A DNA stretch of 51,193 nucleotides from JBOFOR01 sp051654865. GTDB taxonomy: Bacteria; Bacillota; Clostridia; Peptostreptococcales; Peptostreptococcaceae. Where the stretch lies: contig JBOFYV010000059.1 of NCBI GenBank assembly GCA_051654865.1, forward strand, positions 1 through 51,193, read 5' to 3'. The notes beneath the pieces were generated by a model, which searched no databases, was not told the DNA's origin, and was given only the letters and a program-made list of their open reading frames with translations. Shown one piece after another: positions 32,436 through 41,965 of the stretch. Both the position numbers and the translations under genes were made by a program. Every line of letters begins with the position of its first letter. Position 1 is the stretch's first letter.

Positions 32436-34925
32436 GTGAATGGAATAGAACTGTTTTTAAAAGAATTTAAGAACATATTTAAAAATAAAAAAATATTAGT
32501 ACAATTAGTAGCAATATTATTTGTACCTGTATTATATAGTGGAATGTTTTTATGGGCATTTTGGGATCCATATAATAAAATGGATAAACTACCAGTCGCA
32601 GTAATAAATATGGATAAAGGAGCAGAATTTAATAATAAAAAAATCAATGTAGGTAAAGACTTAGTAGATAATTTAAAGAAGAATGATACCTTTAATTGGA
32701 AATTTGTAAACGATAAAGATGGAATAGAAGGATTAGAAAATCAAGAATATTATATGGCAGTAAGGATACCAGAAAATTTTTCTGAAAAAGCTACAACATT
32801 ACTTGATAAAAATCCAAGTAAATTAAATTTAGAATATATACCTAATGAAAGTTATAACTTTTTATCATCTCAGATAGGAGAGACAGCAGTACTTAAAATA
32901 AAAGACGAAGTATCAAGTAATTTATCAGAGACTTATGCTAAGACGATGTTTGATTCAGTAAAGGAAATGGCTAATGGAATAAAAGACGCAAGTGATGGTG
33001 CAGATGCTATAAACAATGGTACAGTAGATGCTAAAAATGGTTCTATTAAACTTAGAGATAATTTACAGACATTAGCAAAAAGCTCTATAACGTTTGAACA
33101 AGGCATGTCAACTGCATATTCAGGATCAAAGGATTTAAATAGTGGATTGAAAACTTTAAATAGTGCATCTGAGCAATTAACAAATGGAGGGCAAACAATA
33201 CTAAGTGGAACTAAAGGGCTTCAAGATGGAGCTAATAAATTAAATGCAGGTATACAAACATCAAAAGACGGAGCAAATCAATTATACTCAGGATTACAAA
33301 GCTCAAAAGATGGAGCTAACCAATTGTATTCAGGGTTACAAACATCAAAAGATGGAAGCAATCAATTATATTCAGGTATTAAAACATCAAAAGATGGAAT
33401 CGACAGTATTAATGGTAATATGGGAACTTTAGTTGATGGATCAAATAAAATAAATACAGGACTTGGGAGTCTTAGTAGTGGAGCTAGTCAGCTAAGTAAA
33501 GGGGCAGATAATTTAAGTAGTGGAGCTAATAATGTATATGGAGGTATAGTACAGCTTAGAAATGAATTAAACGGAGTATTAGCATTATTGCCAGAAGATC
33601 AAAAACAAAAGTATAGCCAAACTATAAATCAATTAAGTGGAAGCTTAGATCAACTTGTAGCAGGAAGTAAGCAAGTTGCAGATGGAGCAGCGAATATATC
33701 TTCAAAATCTTCACAGCTAAGTGATGGTGCAAGCAATTTAGCTACAAATATGGGATCAATTAATAAAGGATTAAACCAAGTTGCAGGTGGAATAAATCAA
33801 GTTTCACAAGGTCAAGGAAAATTATTAGACGGTTCAAAAGCGTTGGCACAAGGTCAAGAACAATTATTAAATGGTTCAAAAGCGTTGGCACAAGGTCAAG
33901 ATCAATTATTAAATGGTTCAAAAGCATTAGTGCAAGGTCAAGACCAATTATTAAATGGCTCAAAAGCATTAGTGCAAGGCCAAGATCAATTAAGTACAGG
34001 TGTTGAAACAATGACAGGCAAAATGAAAGAATTTAACTCTGGTGTAAAAAAAGTGGCTACTGGAAGTGAAAGTCTTACAAATGGATTATCTAAATTAGAC
34101 GATGGAGCAAAAAGTATTAGTTCAGGTTCAGGTCAATTAGCAGCAGGGTCAAAAGATTTAACAAGTGGATTATCTAAATTAAATAATGGAACTAGTGAAA
34201 TGGCAAATAGTCTTAAAGATGCATCAGACAAAACTTCTGATGTAAAGACTGCAAACGATAAAAATTATAAAATGTTTGCAAGTCCAGTTGATTATAAAGT
34301 AGAGAAAGTAAATCCAGTTCCTAATTATGGAACAGGTTTTGCACCATATTTCTTATCATTAGGATTATTTGTAGGTGCATTAATATTAACCATAATATTT
34401 GATTTAAAAACTCCAATAGATAAGCCAAAAACAATAATAAGTACATTTATAAGTAAGCTTGGAATAATAGTAATAGTAGGTACAATTCAAGCTTTAATAG
34501 CAGATGCTTTATTAATTTATGGTTTAGGATTAGATGTGAAAAATACTGTATACTTTGTAATGCTTTCAATATTAACTAGTATAACATTCTTAACACTAAT
34601 TCAGATGTTAGTTACTTGGATGGGTGATGTAGGTAGATTTGTAGCTATAGTAATATTAATATTACAACTTACTACAAGTGCAGGAACATTCCCACTAGAG
34701 TTAATACCAGATCAATTAAAAGCATTTAATAATTTACTACCAATGACATATTCAATTAAAGGATTTAAAGCGGTGATATCAAGTGGAAACTTTGATTTTA
34801 TGTGGCAAAATGTAAATATATTATTAATGTATATAGGTGGGATGTGCTTAGTTAGTTTATTATACTTTATAGTATCATATAGAAAAGTTAAAGAAAAATC
34901 AGTTTTAGCACATCATATAAAATAA
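32436..34925 (+). CDS. YhgE/Pip-type membrane protein with heptad-like repeats
   Basis: This 829-residue protein has one N-terminal membrane segment (VQLVAILFVPVLYSGMFLWA), a long extracytoplasmic region of about 600 residues, and five C-terminal membrane segments as in ABC-2-type permeases. The extracellular part is built from Gly/Ser-rich units of the X-D/N-G-a-x-x-L-x-x-G type, including two blocks of near-identical 14-residue repeats (ANQLYSGLQSSKDG and GSKALAQGQEQLLN types). Homologues include lactococcal Pip (phage infection protein) and type VII secretion EsaA-like proteins. The GTG at 32436 is chosen because GAAGGGG ends 5 bases upstream; GTG 32418 precedes the RBS. Confidence 0.85.
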   Translation: MNGIELFLKEFKNIFKNKKILVQLVAILFVPVLYSGMFLWAFWDPYNKMDKLPVAVINMDKGAEFNNKKINVGKDLVDNLKKNDTFNWKFVNDKDGIEGLENQEYYMAVRIPENFSEKATTLLDKNPSKLNLEYIPNESYNFLSSQIGETAVLKIKDEVSSNLSETYAKTMFDSVKEMANGIKDASDGADAINNGTVDAKNGSIKLRDNLQTLAKSSITFEQGMSTAYSGSKDLNSGLKTLNSASEQLTNGGQTILSGTKGLQDGANKLNAGIQTSKDGANQLYSGLQSSKDGANQLYSGLQTSKDGSNQLYSGIKTSKDGIDSINGNMGTLVDGSNKINTGLGSLSSGASQLSKGADNLSSGANNVYGGIVQLRNELNGVLALLPEDQKQKYSQTINQLSGSLDQLVAGSKQVADGAANISSKSSQLSDGASNLATNMGSINKGLNQVAGGINQVSQGQGKLLDGSKALAQGQEQLLNGSKALAQGQDQLLNGSKALVQGQDQLLNGSKALVQGQDQLSTGVETMTGKMKEFNSGVKKVATGSESLTNGLSKLDDGAKSISSGSGQLAAGSKDLTSGLSKLNNGTSEMANSLKDASDKTSDVKTANDKNYKMFASPVDYKVEKVNPVPNYGTGFAPYFLSLGLFVGALILTIIFDLKTPIDKPKTIISTFISKLGIIVIVGTIQALIADALLIYGLGLDVKNTVYFVMLSILTSITFLTLIQMLVTWMGDVGRFVAIVILILQLTTSAGTFPLELIPDQLKAFNNLLPMTYSIKGFKAVISSGNFDFMWQNVNILLMYIGGMCLVSLLYFIVSYRKVKEKSVLAHHIK
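33252..33400 (+). repeat. 42-bp coding tandem repeats, first block of the YhgE/Pip gene
   Basis: About four units of 42 bases centred on ACATCAAAAGATGGAGCAAA encode the 14-residue period TSKDGANQLYSGLQ. Units differ by silent and conservative changes, consistent with in-frame expansion. Confidence 0.8.
33829..33996 (+). repeat. 42-bp coding tandem repeats, second block of the YhgE/Pip gene
   Basis: Four 42-base units built on GGTTCAAAAGCGTTGGCACA encode the 14-residue period GSKALAQGQEQLLN. They are nearly identical at the DNA level, so this block is recent and prone to copy-number change without frameshift. Confidence 0.85.
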
Positions 34926-34944
34926 TAAACTTTAATAAATAATA

Positions 34945-34980
34945 AAAAGGCAAAACTTAAAAAAATAGGTTTTGCCTTTT
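34945..34980. terminator. Bidirectional terminator between convergent genes
   Basis: AAAAGGCAAAAC (34945-34956) pairs perfectly with GTTTTGCCTTTT (34969-34980). It lies between the YhgE/Pip stop and the stop of the minus-strand iron-sulfur protein gene. Confidence 0.85.
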
Positions 34981-34982
34981 AT

Positions 34983-36050
34983 CTATCTCATCCATTCTGG
35001 ATTTCCAGGTGCGAATGGTCTGTTTTTATATTTTTTCTTGTATTCATCTAAAGCATTTTTAATAAGTTGTGGATTATCTTTAAATGTAACTGTATTTTTT
35101 ATAGTATCTAAGTCTTGGCTAAATGGGCATATAGATAAGCACATACCACAATCAGTACCAAGGTATCTCCATTTTGTATAACAAGTCTCAGCATCGATTG
35201 TCCAATTATAATTGCCATTTATATCAAACTTAGATTCATTAGTTAATGATTGTGATGGGCATATAAAAGAACATTTCTTACATACATTGCAAAAATCCTC
35301 TAAACCAAAATCAATAGGCTTATCAATTTCGAGTTCTAAGTCAGTAGTAACTACACCTAATCTAAGTCTTGAACCATAGTCCTTATTAGTTAAGATCGTA
35401 TTTCTACCAATATCACCAAGTCCAGCATCCTTTGCAACAAGAACAGGAATTACTAAATAATTTGCATCCATATGATTTCGTGCTTCATATCCTAGACTAC
35501 CAATAAAGTAAGTAAGCATCATACCAATCAATGAAACTCCAACATACCCCTTACTAGTTTCAACAGTTTCTGGAAGCATCGGAGAACGATTAAGCATATT
35601 CGTATTCATTTCATATCCAAAAACTATTGCATATTTATGATTTAAGTTTATTTTTTCTCCGTAATTCTCAAGAGTACGACCTCTATGAGTATAAATGTGA
35701 TAGTCATTTAATTTTGTAACTCCAACAACGGCAGCGCCATAATGTTTTGCAAATCCTTTAATCCTTTTAGTGATGATTTTTGAATTAACTTCAACCTTAG
35801 TAGTAGAAACAGTAGCCTCACATAAGTGACTAATATCACCTAAAAATTCAAAAGCTGCACTTGCCATTTTAGAGTTAACCTCGTTGTAAGTCATAGTACC
35901 TTCTTCACATAAGTTTGGTCTACTTCTTAAACTATCATCAATAGACTTTTTATCAGGATTTCTCTTGTAGTAATCTTCGTAATTCTCTTTTCCCTTTTCA
36001 TAATTTGCTCTAGAAAATATAATATCCCTTTCATCTATTCTTTTCATCAT
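34983..36050 (-). CDS. Reductive-dehalogenase/QueG-like double [4Fe-4S] protein
   Basis: This 355-residue protein has no Tat signal or membrane anchor. The central part (YGAAVVGVTKLNDYHIYTHR, DAGLGDIGRNTILTNKDYG, SRLRLGVVTTDLELE) matches the nitroreductase-like corrinoid-binding core shared by RdhA and QueG. The C-terminus carries two clusters: CNVCKKCSFICP, and a second set in the CYTKWRYLGTDCGMC stretch followed by ICPF. RdhA has the same two-cluster ending. Being cytoplasmic, it may be a corrinoid-dependent reductase or a quality-control relative rather than a respiratory dehalogenase. GGGGGA upstream supports ATG 36050 or 36047. Confidence 0.75.
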   Translation of the reverse strand: MMKRIDERDIIFSRANYEKGKENYEDYYKRNPDKKSIDDSLRSRPNLCEEGTMTYNEVNSKMASAAFEFLGDISHLCEATVSTTKVEVNSKIITKRIKGFAKHYGAAVVGVTKLNDYHIYTHRGRTLENYGEKINLNHKYAIVFGYEMNTNMLNRSPMLPETVETSKGYVGVSLIGMMLTYFIGSLGYEARNHMDANYLVIPVLVAKDAGLGDIGRNTILTNKDYGSRLRLGVVTTDLELEIDKPIDFGLEDFCNVCKKCSFICPSQSLTNESKFDINGNYNWTIDAETCYTKWRYLGTDCGMCLSICPFSQDLDTIKNTVTFKDNPQLIKNALDEYKKKYKNRPFAPGNPEWMR

Positions 36051-36100
36051 TTTCCCCCTTAGTAAAACAAATCTTTCTAATATTATTATATAACAAAATA

Positions 36101-36123
36101 AAGGCTAGGGGAGTCCTAGCCTT
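36101..36123 (-). terminator. Terminator of the Xaa-Pro peptidase gene
   Basis: AAGGCTAGG (36101-36109) pairs with CCTAGCCTT (36115-36123). Read on the minus strand, the stem is followed by TATTTTG. Confidence 0.75.
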
Positions 36124-36128
36124 ATATA

Positions 36129-37205
36129 TTATCCAATTATATTTAATTCTTTAGTGTGTTTGTTTAGTATTTCGTGACCATCTTCAGTTACTAATACTAA
36201 ATCTTCTATTCTTACACCGAATTCGCCTGGTAAGTATATTCCTGGTTCTACAGAGAATATCATTCCTGGTTTTAAAATATCTGTATTTATAGAAGAAACA
36301 TCTCCCATATCATGAGTTTCAAGACCTATAGAATGTCCTGTTCTATGAGTGAAGTATTTTCCATATCCTTTTTCAGTTATGTAGCTTCTAGCAGCATTAT
36401 CTATATCACAGAATCTAACACCTGGCTTAACCATAGCTATAGCTCTTTTATTAGCTTCAAGTACTATTTCAAATACTTCTTTAGCTTTAGCAGGAGCTTC
36501 TTTGTAGAATACTGTTCTAGTCATATCAGAGCAGTAGTTGTCCTTTTTACATCCTATATCTAAGATTATACAATCTCCTGCTTTAATAGTAGTATGACCA
36601 GAAGAAGCATGAGGCTCTGCACCATTAGCTCCATAAGCAACTATAGGAGAGAAAGAGAATCCTTGTGCACCAAGTTCATCGTAGAAATTAGCTAATTCTC
36701 CAACCATTTGCTTTTCAGTTAATTCCATAGTTAAAGCTTGTTGAAGTTTAGACATTGCAGCATCATTTATTCTAGATGCATTTCTCATAAGTTCTTTTTC
36801 TTCATCGTCCTTACACATTCTTAGTGTATCTATTATAAATGATGAATCTATGTATTTTGTAGCACCATTTAACTCCATTAAGTGTAGTAAAAACTTAGCT
36901 TGCCAAGTTTTATCTATTCCTAATGTTTCATTACTGTTTATATTCTCGCATATTATTTTTACTCCATCTTGAGTATCATTAAACCAAACTTTTTCTACAC
37001 CTAAATCTTCACTAACAGGGAAAAGTTCATTTACAAATAGCTTGTGATTATTTTCAACGCTTAAGTAAAGAGCTAATAATCTTTTACCAGGATGAATCAT
37101 TTTTCCAGTTAAGTAGAAAATTGAAGTTGGATCAGTAACTAACATTTGAGGGATATTATTTTCTTTCATTTTGCTTAAAGCAGCTTCTAATCTATTTAAT
37201 TTCAT
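36129..37205 (-). CDS. Xaa-Pro dipeptidase/aminopeptidase (M24B)
   Basis: This 358-residue cytoplasmic metallopeptidase has a creatinase-like N-terminal domain (residues 1-125) and a pita-bread catalytic domain. Metal ligands are visible in LDIGCKKDNYCSDMTRTVFY (two Asp), GHSIGLETHD (His), FSVEPGIY (Glu) and GVRIEDLVLV (Glu). It releases amino acids from peptides with Pro at the second position. AAGGAG lies 9 bases before the ATG at 37205 and only 3 before the ATG at 37211, so the former is preferred. It is monocistronic, with a terminator after it. Confidence 0.9.
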   Translation of the reverse strand: MKLNRLEAALSKMKENNIPQMLVTDPTSIFYLTGKMIHPGKRLLALYLSVENNHKLFVNELFPVSEDLGVEKVWFNDTQDGVKIICENINSNETLGIDKTWQAKFLLHLMELNGATKYIDSSFIIDTLRMCKDDEEKELMRNASRINDAAMSKLQQALTMELTEKQMVGELANFYDELGAQGFSFSPIVAYGANGAEPHASSGHTTIKAGDCIILDIGCKKDNYCSDMTRTVFYKEAPAKAKEVFEIVLEANKRAIAMVKPGVRFCDIDNAARSYITEKGYGKYFTHRTGHSIGLETHDMGDVSSINTDILKPGMIFSVEPGIYLPGEFGVRIEDLVLVTEDGHEILNKHTKELNIIG

Positions 37206-37366
37206 TGTCATTCACTCCTTAATTAATAAGATATATTTAGTATACCATAATGATAGAAAATTACAAAAGTTTAAAGTGAATTTTACATAAATAGAGATTA
37301 TATGCATAAAAACAGAACAAAAAATGTAGAAATAGAGTATAATTTTATGTAAGGGGGAGTTAATTT

Positions 37367-39151
37367 ATGGGAGAAAAAATTATAGAGAAATTAAGAATGG
37401 TAAGTATAAGTAAGAGATTATTAATTTCATTTTCAACATTATCAATAGTTCCTATATTAATTATGTTTATTGTAATAAATGACACTTCAATAAACCTAAT
37501 AAAAGAGAATATAATATCAAATGATAAGGTAGCCTCAACATTAATAACACAATCAATTGCTAGCTATATGGACAGGTTTGACTCTATAACAAATGAAATA
37601 ATATGGAATAGTAGTTTATTAAATGATATGAAAAATCATGAAGAATTAACTACAAAAGAAAAGGAATCATTTTATACTCAATTATCTAAGATGATTAGAT
37701 CAAGAACAACTTATATATCCGATATTGCAGATTTTACACTACTAGATGAAAATTATCAAATAATATACAACGAAGGATTTAGCTATATAAATTATAATAC
37801 TAAAACTGAAGAAATTGAAAAAGCACGTAATGAAAATAAGGTAATTAATTGGACATCTATAAATAATGGTCAGTCAAATTATATTGCCATAACAAAGCCA
37901 ATAAAAGTTGGACAAAGTACATATGGATATATATTTCTAGCTTTAAAAGAAAAAGTAATAGTAAAAATGTTTGATAATTACAACGTAGATTTTAATGGAT
38001 ACGGAGTCATAGTTGATGATGAAGGTAAGGTTATAACGACTAATAATAAAGGCACATCAATAGAGAAAGTAAGAGAATACAATAATGAATTAAAAAGAGA
38101 AAAAATAGATGTAGGTGAAAAGATTGATAAACATACGAGAGTATTAAAGATTAATGGAGAAAAATTCATCCTAACCAACAGACCTATAAGTTATGCATCA
38201 TGGAATTTATTAGGATTAATACCTTATGATTTTATATATTCAAGCTGTATTGATTTATATAAAACCTATATATTAGTATGCGTGATAGTTATAGGACTAT
38301 CTACAATTTGTTCAATGATGATACACAAATCAATTACAAACCCAATAAAAGAAATTATAAATAAAATGAATAATATTAATGAAAAAAACCTAGGAGATAA
38401 AATGATTATTACTGGGAATGATGAAATTTCATTTATTATGAAAAGATACAATAAGATGTCTAAAAATATGAAAATATTACTAAATACAATAAAATTAAGA
38501 GAAAAAGAAAAAAGAGAAGTAACACTAAGAATGTTACAAGCACAGATAAATCCACATTTTTTATTCAACACACTAGGAGGCCTTAGGTATGTTGCAATGA
38601 TGAATCAAGACAATGTAGTAGCTAATGGGTTAGAAGCTTTAGCTAAATTACTAAGAAATACAATACTTAATAAAGATGATTTTATAACAATTGAATTAGA
38701 ACTAGAAAATGTATCTAATTATATAACAATACAAAAAATTAGATATGGTGACACATTTAATATAAGATACCATGTAGATGAAAATTTAAAAGATGAAAAA
38801 ATATTAAAATTTATATTACAGCCAGTAGTTGAAAATTGTATTCTACATGGATTTGAGGAGAGTAATGAGGAAAATCATATAGATATAATTATTTGTGACA
38901 AAGATGAATTTATTTATTTTGAAATTATAGATAATGGAGTGGGAATAAATGAAGAACATCTAGAAGATGGAGATTTTAATATAGATAAATTTGCAGGAAT
39001 AGGTGTGAAGAACATAAAAGAAAGATTAAAACTTTATTATGAAGATGTTTATACGTTTAAGATATCTTCTTCAAAAGAAGAAGGAACTACTACGACAATT
39101 GTAATACCAAAAACAGTAGGGGGGATTTTAAATGAGAGTACTAATAGTTGA
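37367..39151 (+). CDS. YesM-type sensor histidine kinase
   Basis: The protein has 594 residues. A membrane segment at about residues 17-38 precedes an extracellular sensor (Cache-like) domain. A second segment is at about 301-322 (YILVCVIVIGLSTICSMMIH), followed by a HAMP linker. The His-kinase box is LQAQINPHFLFNTLGGLRY with phospho-acceptor His397, and the ATPase domain shows VENCILHGFEES and DNGVGI. AGGGGGAG precedes the ATG. Its end overlaps the response regulator start by 20 bases. It probably senses extracellular host glycans and controls the binding-protein/phosphorylase genes downstream. Confidence 0.9.
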   Translation: MGEKIIEKLRMVSISKRLLISFSTLSIVPILIMFIVINDTSINLIKENIISNDKVASTLITQSIASYMDRFDSITNEIIWNSSLLNDMKNHEELTTKEKESFYTQLSKMIRSRTTYISDIADFTLLDENYQIIYNEGFSYINYNTKTEEIEKARNENKVINWTSINNGQSNYIAITKPIKVGQSTYGYIFLALKEKVIVKMFDNYNVDFNGYGVIVDDEGKVITTNNKGTSIEKVREYNNELKREKIDVGEKIDKHTRVLKINGEKFILTNRPISYASWNLLGLIPYDFIYSSCIDLYKTYILVCVIVIGLSTICSMMIHKSITNPIKEIINKMNNINEKNLGDKMIITGNDEISFIMKRYNKMSKNMKILLNTIKLREKEKREVTLRMLQAQINPHFLFNTLGGLRYVAMMNQDNVVANGLEALAKLLRNTILNKDDFITIELELENVSNYITIQKIRYGDTFNIRYHVDENLKDEKILKFILQPVVENCILHGFEESNEENHIDIIICDKDEFIYFEIIDNGVGINEEHLEDGDFNIDKFAGIGVKNIKERLKLYYEDVYTFKISSSKEEGTTTTIVIPKTVGGILNESTNS

Positions 39152-40328
39152 AGACGAATATATAACTAGAAATTTCTTAAGCTCTATAATAAACTGGAAT
39201 GAAAATAATATGGAATTAGTGGGAGTAGCTAAGGATGGAATAGAAGCTCTTAATATAATTAATAAAAATAAAATAGATATAATAATCACAGATTTAAAAA
39301 TGCCGAAAATGGACGGGAATATGCTAATAAAAGAGTTGAAGAAAATGAAGTTTGAAGGAAAAGTAATAGTTCTTAGTAACTATGATGATTTTAATTTAGT
39401 TAAGGAATCAATGAAAGATGGCGCATTTGAATATCTGTTAAAAGTTACAATAAACAAGGATGAGTTACTAGAAATATTAAATAAAGCTAAGGATGAACTA
39501 ATAAAAGATAATAAACTAATAAAAGATGATAATATAATAGAAATATCTGAAGAAAAACTAAGGGTTAATGAGTATTTAGAAAAATACTTAAAAGGAGATA
39601 GAGACTACACTTTAGAGGAAAGTTTAGTGAAGAAATATTTGAGAGATTATACTTTTGTTTATTTAAGGGTAGCTAGTACTATAGTGGATACCCTTGAAAA
39701 AGAAAAGAAAATAAGTGCATTTATATCAAATATAATCAGCACTTGTGCCCTACATATAAACTCAGAACTACTGACATTTGTAAATATTAATAGAAATGAA
39801 TATGGAATATTTGTTAAAAGCAATAAAAATAGTGAGGATATAGAACTACTAGTAACAAATATAACTAGAAATATTAAATTATATTTAGATATTGAGTTTG
39901 AAAAAATAATACATAAACAATGTAAGTTTATAGATGAGTCACTTAATACAATTGAAAAAGAAAGAGAAGAAGATGAATATAAAATAAATTCTAAAATAGC
40001 ACTATGTAGAGCCGAAGTTAAAAAAGTTATTGATTACATAAATCACAACCTAGAGAAAAAGCTATCTTTAGAATTATTAGCAAAACTTGTAAATATGAAC
40101 GAATCTTACTTAAGTCGAATATTTAAAGATGAATTAAGTATGACCATATCAGATTATATAAAGATTACTCGATTAGAAAAATCTAAAAAATTATTAAAAC
40201 AAAAAGATACGAGAATAAAGGATGTAGCTATAAATGTAGGAATACATGATCAATTATATTTTAGTAGATTGTTTGCGAAGAAATTTAATATGACACCAAG
40301 TGAATATAGAGATAAATATATAAATTAG
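39132..40328 (+). CDS. YesN-type response regulator, AraC output
   Basis: This 398-residue protein has a receiver domain at residues 1-120 with phospho-acceptor Asp54 in IIITDLKMPKMDG. A helical linker follows, then two AraC-type HTH motifs at the C-terminus (LSLELLAKLVNMNESYLSRI and IKDVAINVGIHDQLYFSRLF, ending MTPSEYRDKY). GGGGGGA is used as RBS within the kinase gene, so the pair is translationally coupled. It is expected to activate the promoter upstream of the binding-protein gene at 40445. Confidence 0.92.
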   Translation: MRVLIVEDEYITRNFLSSIINWNENNMELVGVAKDGIEALNIINKNKIDIIITDLKMPKMDGNMLIKELKKMKFEGKVIVLSNYDDFNLVKESMKDGAFEYLLKVTINKDELLEILNKAKDELIKDNKLIKDDNIIEISEEKLRVNEYLEKYLKGDRDYTLEESLVKKYLRDYTFVYLRVASTIVDTLEKEKKISAFISNIISTCALHINSELLTFVNINRNEYGIFVKSNKNSEDIELLVTNITRNIKLYLDIEFEKIIHKQCKFIDESLNTIEKEREEDEYKINSKIALCRAEVKKVIDYINHNLEKKLSLELLAKLVNMNESYLSRIFKDELSMTISDYIKITRLEKSKKLLKQKDTRIKDVAINVGIHDQLYFSRLFAKKFNMTPSEYRDKYIN

Positions 40329-40398
40329 TAATAATTTTCCATATCAATGTAAAAATTTTATATTTTTAAGTATATTGAAAGGATATATAATCATATTA

Positions 40399-40412
40399 AG
40401 AAAACGATTTCT
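40399..40412. promoter_or_regulatory. cre/LacI-like site upstream of the NgcE-like gene
   Basis: AGAAAACGATTTCT has inverted AGAAA/TTTCT arms around ACGA, the pattern of cre and LacI operators. It lies 33-46 bases upstream of the start codon, so carbon-catabolite control of the host-glycan genes is plausible. Confidence 0.4.
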
Positions 40413-40444
40413 AGTAAAGCGAGTAAAGCTATAGGAGGGGTATT

Positions 40445-41809
40445 ATGAAGCATCCATTTAAAAAAATAGGTTCATTATTAGCAGTAACAGTGATGGTTAT
40501 GGGAACACTAGTAGGCTGTTCGTCTACAGGGGGAGATAAGACAGATGAAGCACCAGCAGAGGGTGGAAAAATAGCTGGTAAACTTGATGTAGCAGTATTT
40601 GAAGGTGGTTTTGGTACAGCATTCTGGGAAGAAGCTGAAAAGCAATTTGAGTCTAAATATCCAGAAGTAGATGTAGTATTAAATGCAAGTCCAAATATAG
40701 GCGATGTAATAAGACCACAAATCGCAAGTGGTAATGCACCAGACTTTATATATCACAGTGCACAAAATGCACAAAGTGTTGCGAAGGCTTTAATAAAAGA
40801 TAAAAATTTAGCAGATCTAACTGATGTATTTGATAAGCCAGCACCAGGCGAAGACACACCTATAAAAGAAAAGATGATGGAAGGATTACTAGATAAATCA
40901 TCTTGTGCTCCATATGGAGATGGAAAAGTTTATTTAGCACCACTTTACTATAATGTAACAGGACTTTGGTATAATAAAGCATTATTTGAAGAAAAAGGAT
41001 GGGAAGTACCAAAAACTTGGGATGAATTTTATGCATTAGGTGAAAAAGCTAAGGCTGAAAATATAGCATTATTCACATATCAAGGACAACATCCAGGATA
41101 CTTAGAGGCGCTTGTATGGCCAACTATAGCATCGGAAGCAGGAGAACAAGCAGTTCAAGATATCTTCAATTTTGAAGAAGGAGCTTGGGAAAAACCAGAA
41201 GTTAAAGCTGCTCTTGAAAAGTTAGAAAAGATAGGTAAAGATGGATATATGTTAAAAGGAACACCTGCAATGTGTCATATACAAGCACAAACAGCTCACT
41301 TAAAAGGAGAAGCACTATTCTGTCCTAATGGTAACTGGTATGAAGGAGAAATGAAAGACGCAGTACAAGAAGGATGGGAATGGGGATTCATGGCACCTCC
41401 AGCTAAAGATGGTGGGGATCAATATGTATCTACTATGGTAGAAGAAATGTATATACCAGGAAGCTCTGATAATATAGAAACTGCAAAAGAATTTATGAGA
41501 TTCTTATACAGTGATGAAATGGTAGAAGCTAATGCTAAGTTAAATCAAGCAGTAGTACCAACTAAGAATGCTTTAGAATTGGCTAAGCAATATATACCTG
41601 AATCAAACTATAATTGCTTAACAGTATTTGATAATGGAGTTAAGCCAATAGTTGAAGCTTGGAAAACTGTAGATAACACTGAAATAAATATGAGAGATGA
41701 AGTATTTAATAAAGCTGGTTCAGTATTTAATGGAGAAACAACAGGAGCTAATTGGGCAGATGGATTAAATAAATCAAATGAAAAAGTGAGAGAAGCTATG
41801 AATAAGTAG
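40445..41809 (+). CDS. Carbohydrate ABC transporter binding lipoprotein (NgcE-like)
   Basis: This 454-residue lipoprotein has a signal peptide with lipobox LVGC (Cys25). The mature domain (LDVAVFEGGFGTAFWEEAEK, ASPNIGDVIRPQIASGNAPD) resembles NgcE-type binding proteins for N-acetylglucosamine or chitobiose. GNWYEGEMKDAVQEGWEWGF and TVDNTEINMRDEVFN are further family-like stretches. With a GH112 phosphorylase downstream, galacto-N-biose or lacto-N-biose is a likely ligand; this is inference. GGAGGGG precedes the ATG. No permease follows directly; one begins at 50430. A long-hairpin repeat separates it from the phosphorylase gene. Confidence 0.85.
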   Translation: MKHPFKKIGSLLAVTVMVMGTLVGCSSTGGDKTDEAPAEGGKIAGKLDVAVFEGGFGTAFWEEAEKQFESKYPEVDVVLNASPNIGDVIRPQIASGNAPDFIYHSAQNAQSVAKALIKDKNLADLTDVFDKPAPGEDTPIKEKMMEGLLDKSSCAPYGDGKVYLAPLYYNVTGLWYNKALFEEKGWEVPKTWDEFYALGEKAKAENIALFTYQGQHPGYLEALVWPTIASEAGEQAVQDIFNFEEGAWEKPEVKAALEKLEKIGKDGYMLKGTPAMCHIQAQTAHLKGEALFCPNGNWYEGEMKDAVQEGWEWGFMAPPAKDGGDQYVSTMVEEMYIPGSSDNIETAKEFMRFLYSDEMVEANAKLNQAVVPTKNALELAKQYIPESNYNCLTVFDNGVKPIVEAWKTVDNTEINMRDEVFNKAGSVFNGETTGANWADGLNKSNEKVREAMNK

Positions 41810-41822
41810 TTTTAAGTAAATA

Positions 41823-41904
41823 TAGCTCGTGAAGATGGTTATTGTATAAGTTTTCCTCCCGGCTACCGCAAGGTCGGTGCAACTTATACAATAACCATCT
41901 TCAC
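41823..41904 (+). repeat. Long-hairpin repeat element, copy 3
   Basis: Perfect 24-bp arms at 41829-41852 and 41881-41904 enclose a 28-base loop starting TTCCTCC and ending GTCGGTGC. The 5' flank TAGCTCG is at 41823-41829. Relative to copy 1 the arm differs at five positions, all compensated on the other strand. This copy lies between two codirectional genes; the loop TTCCTCC is complementary to the downstream RBS GGGGGAA. Confidence 0.85.
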
Positions 41905-41965
41905 TAATGATATATATTACAGTAAGGTATGGGAAAGAATGCCAAGAATATGGGGGAATGTTAAT

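Noticed and set aside
33244..33432. Plus-strand frame with Gln/Lys/Met repeats inside the YhgE/Pip gene
   Set aside because: It is an out-of-frame reading of the 42-bp repeats.
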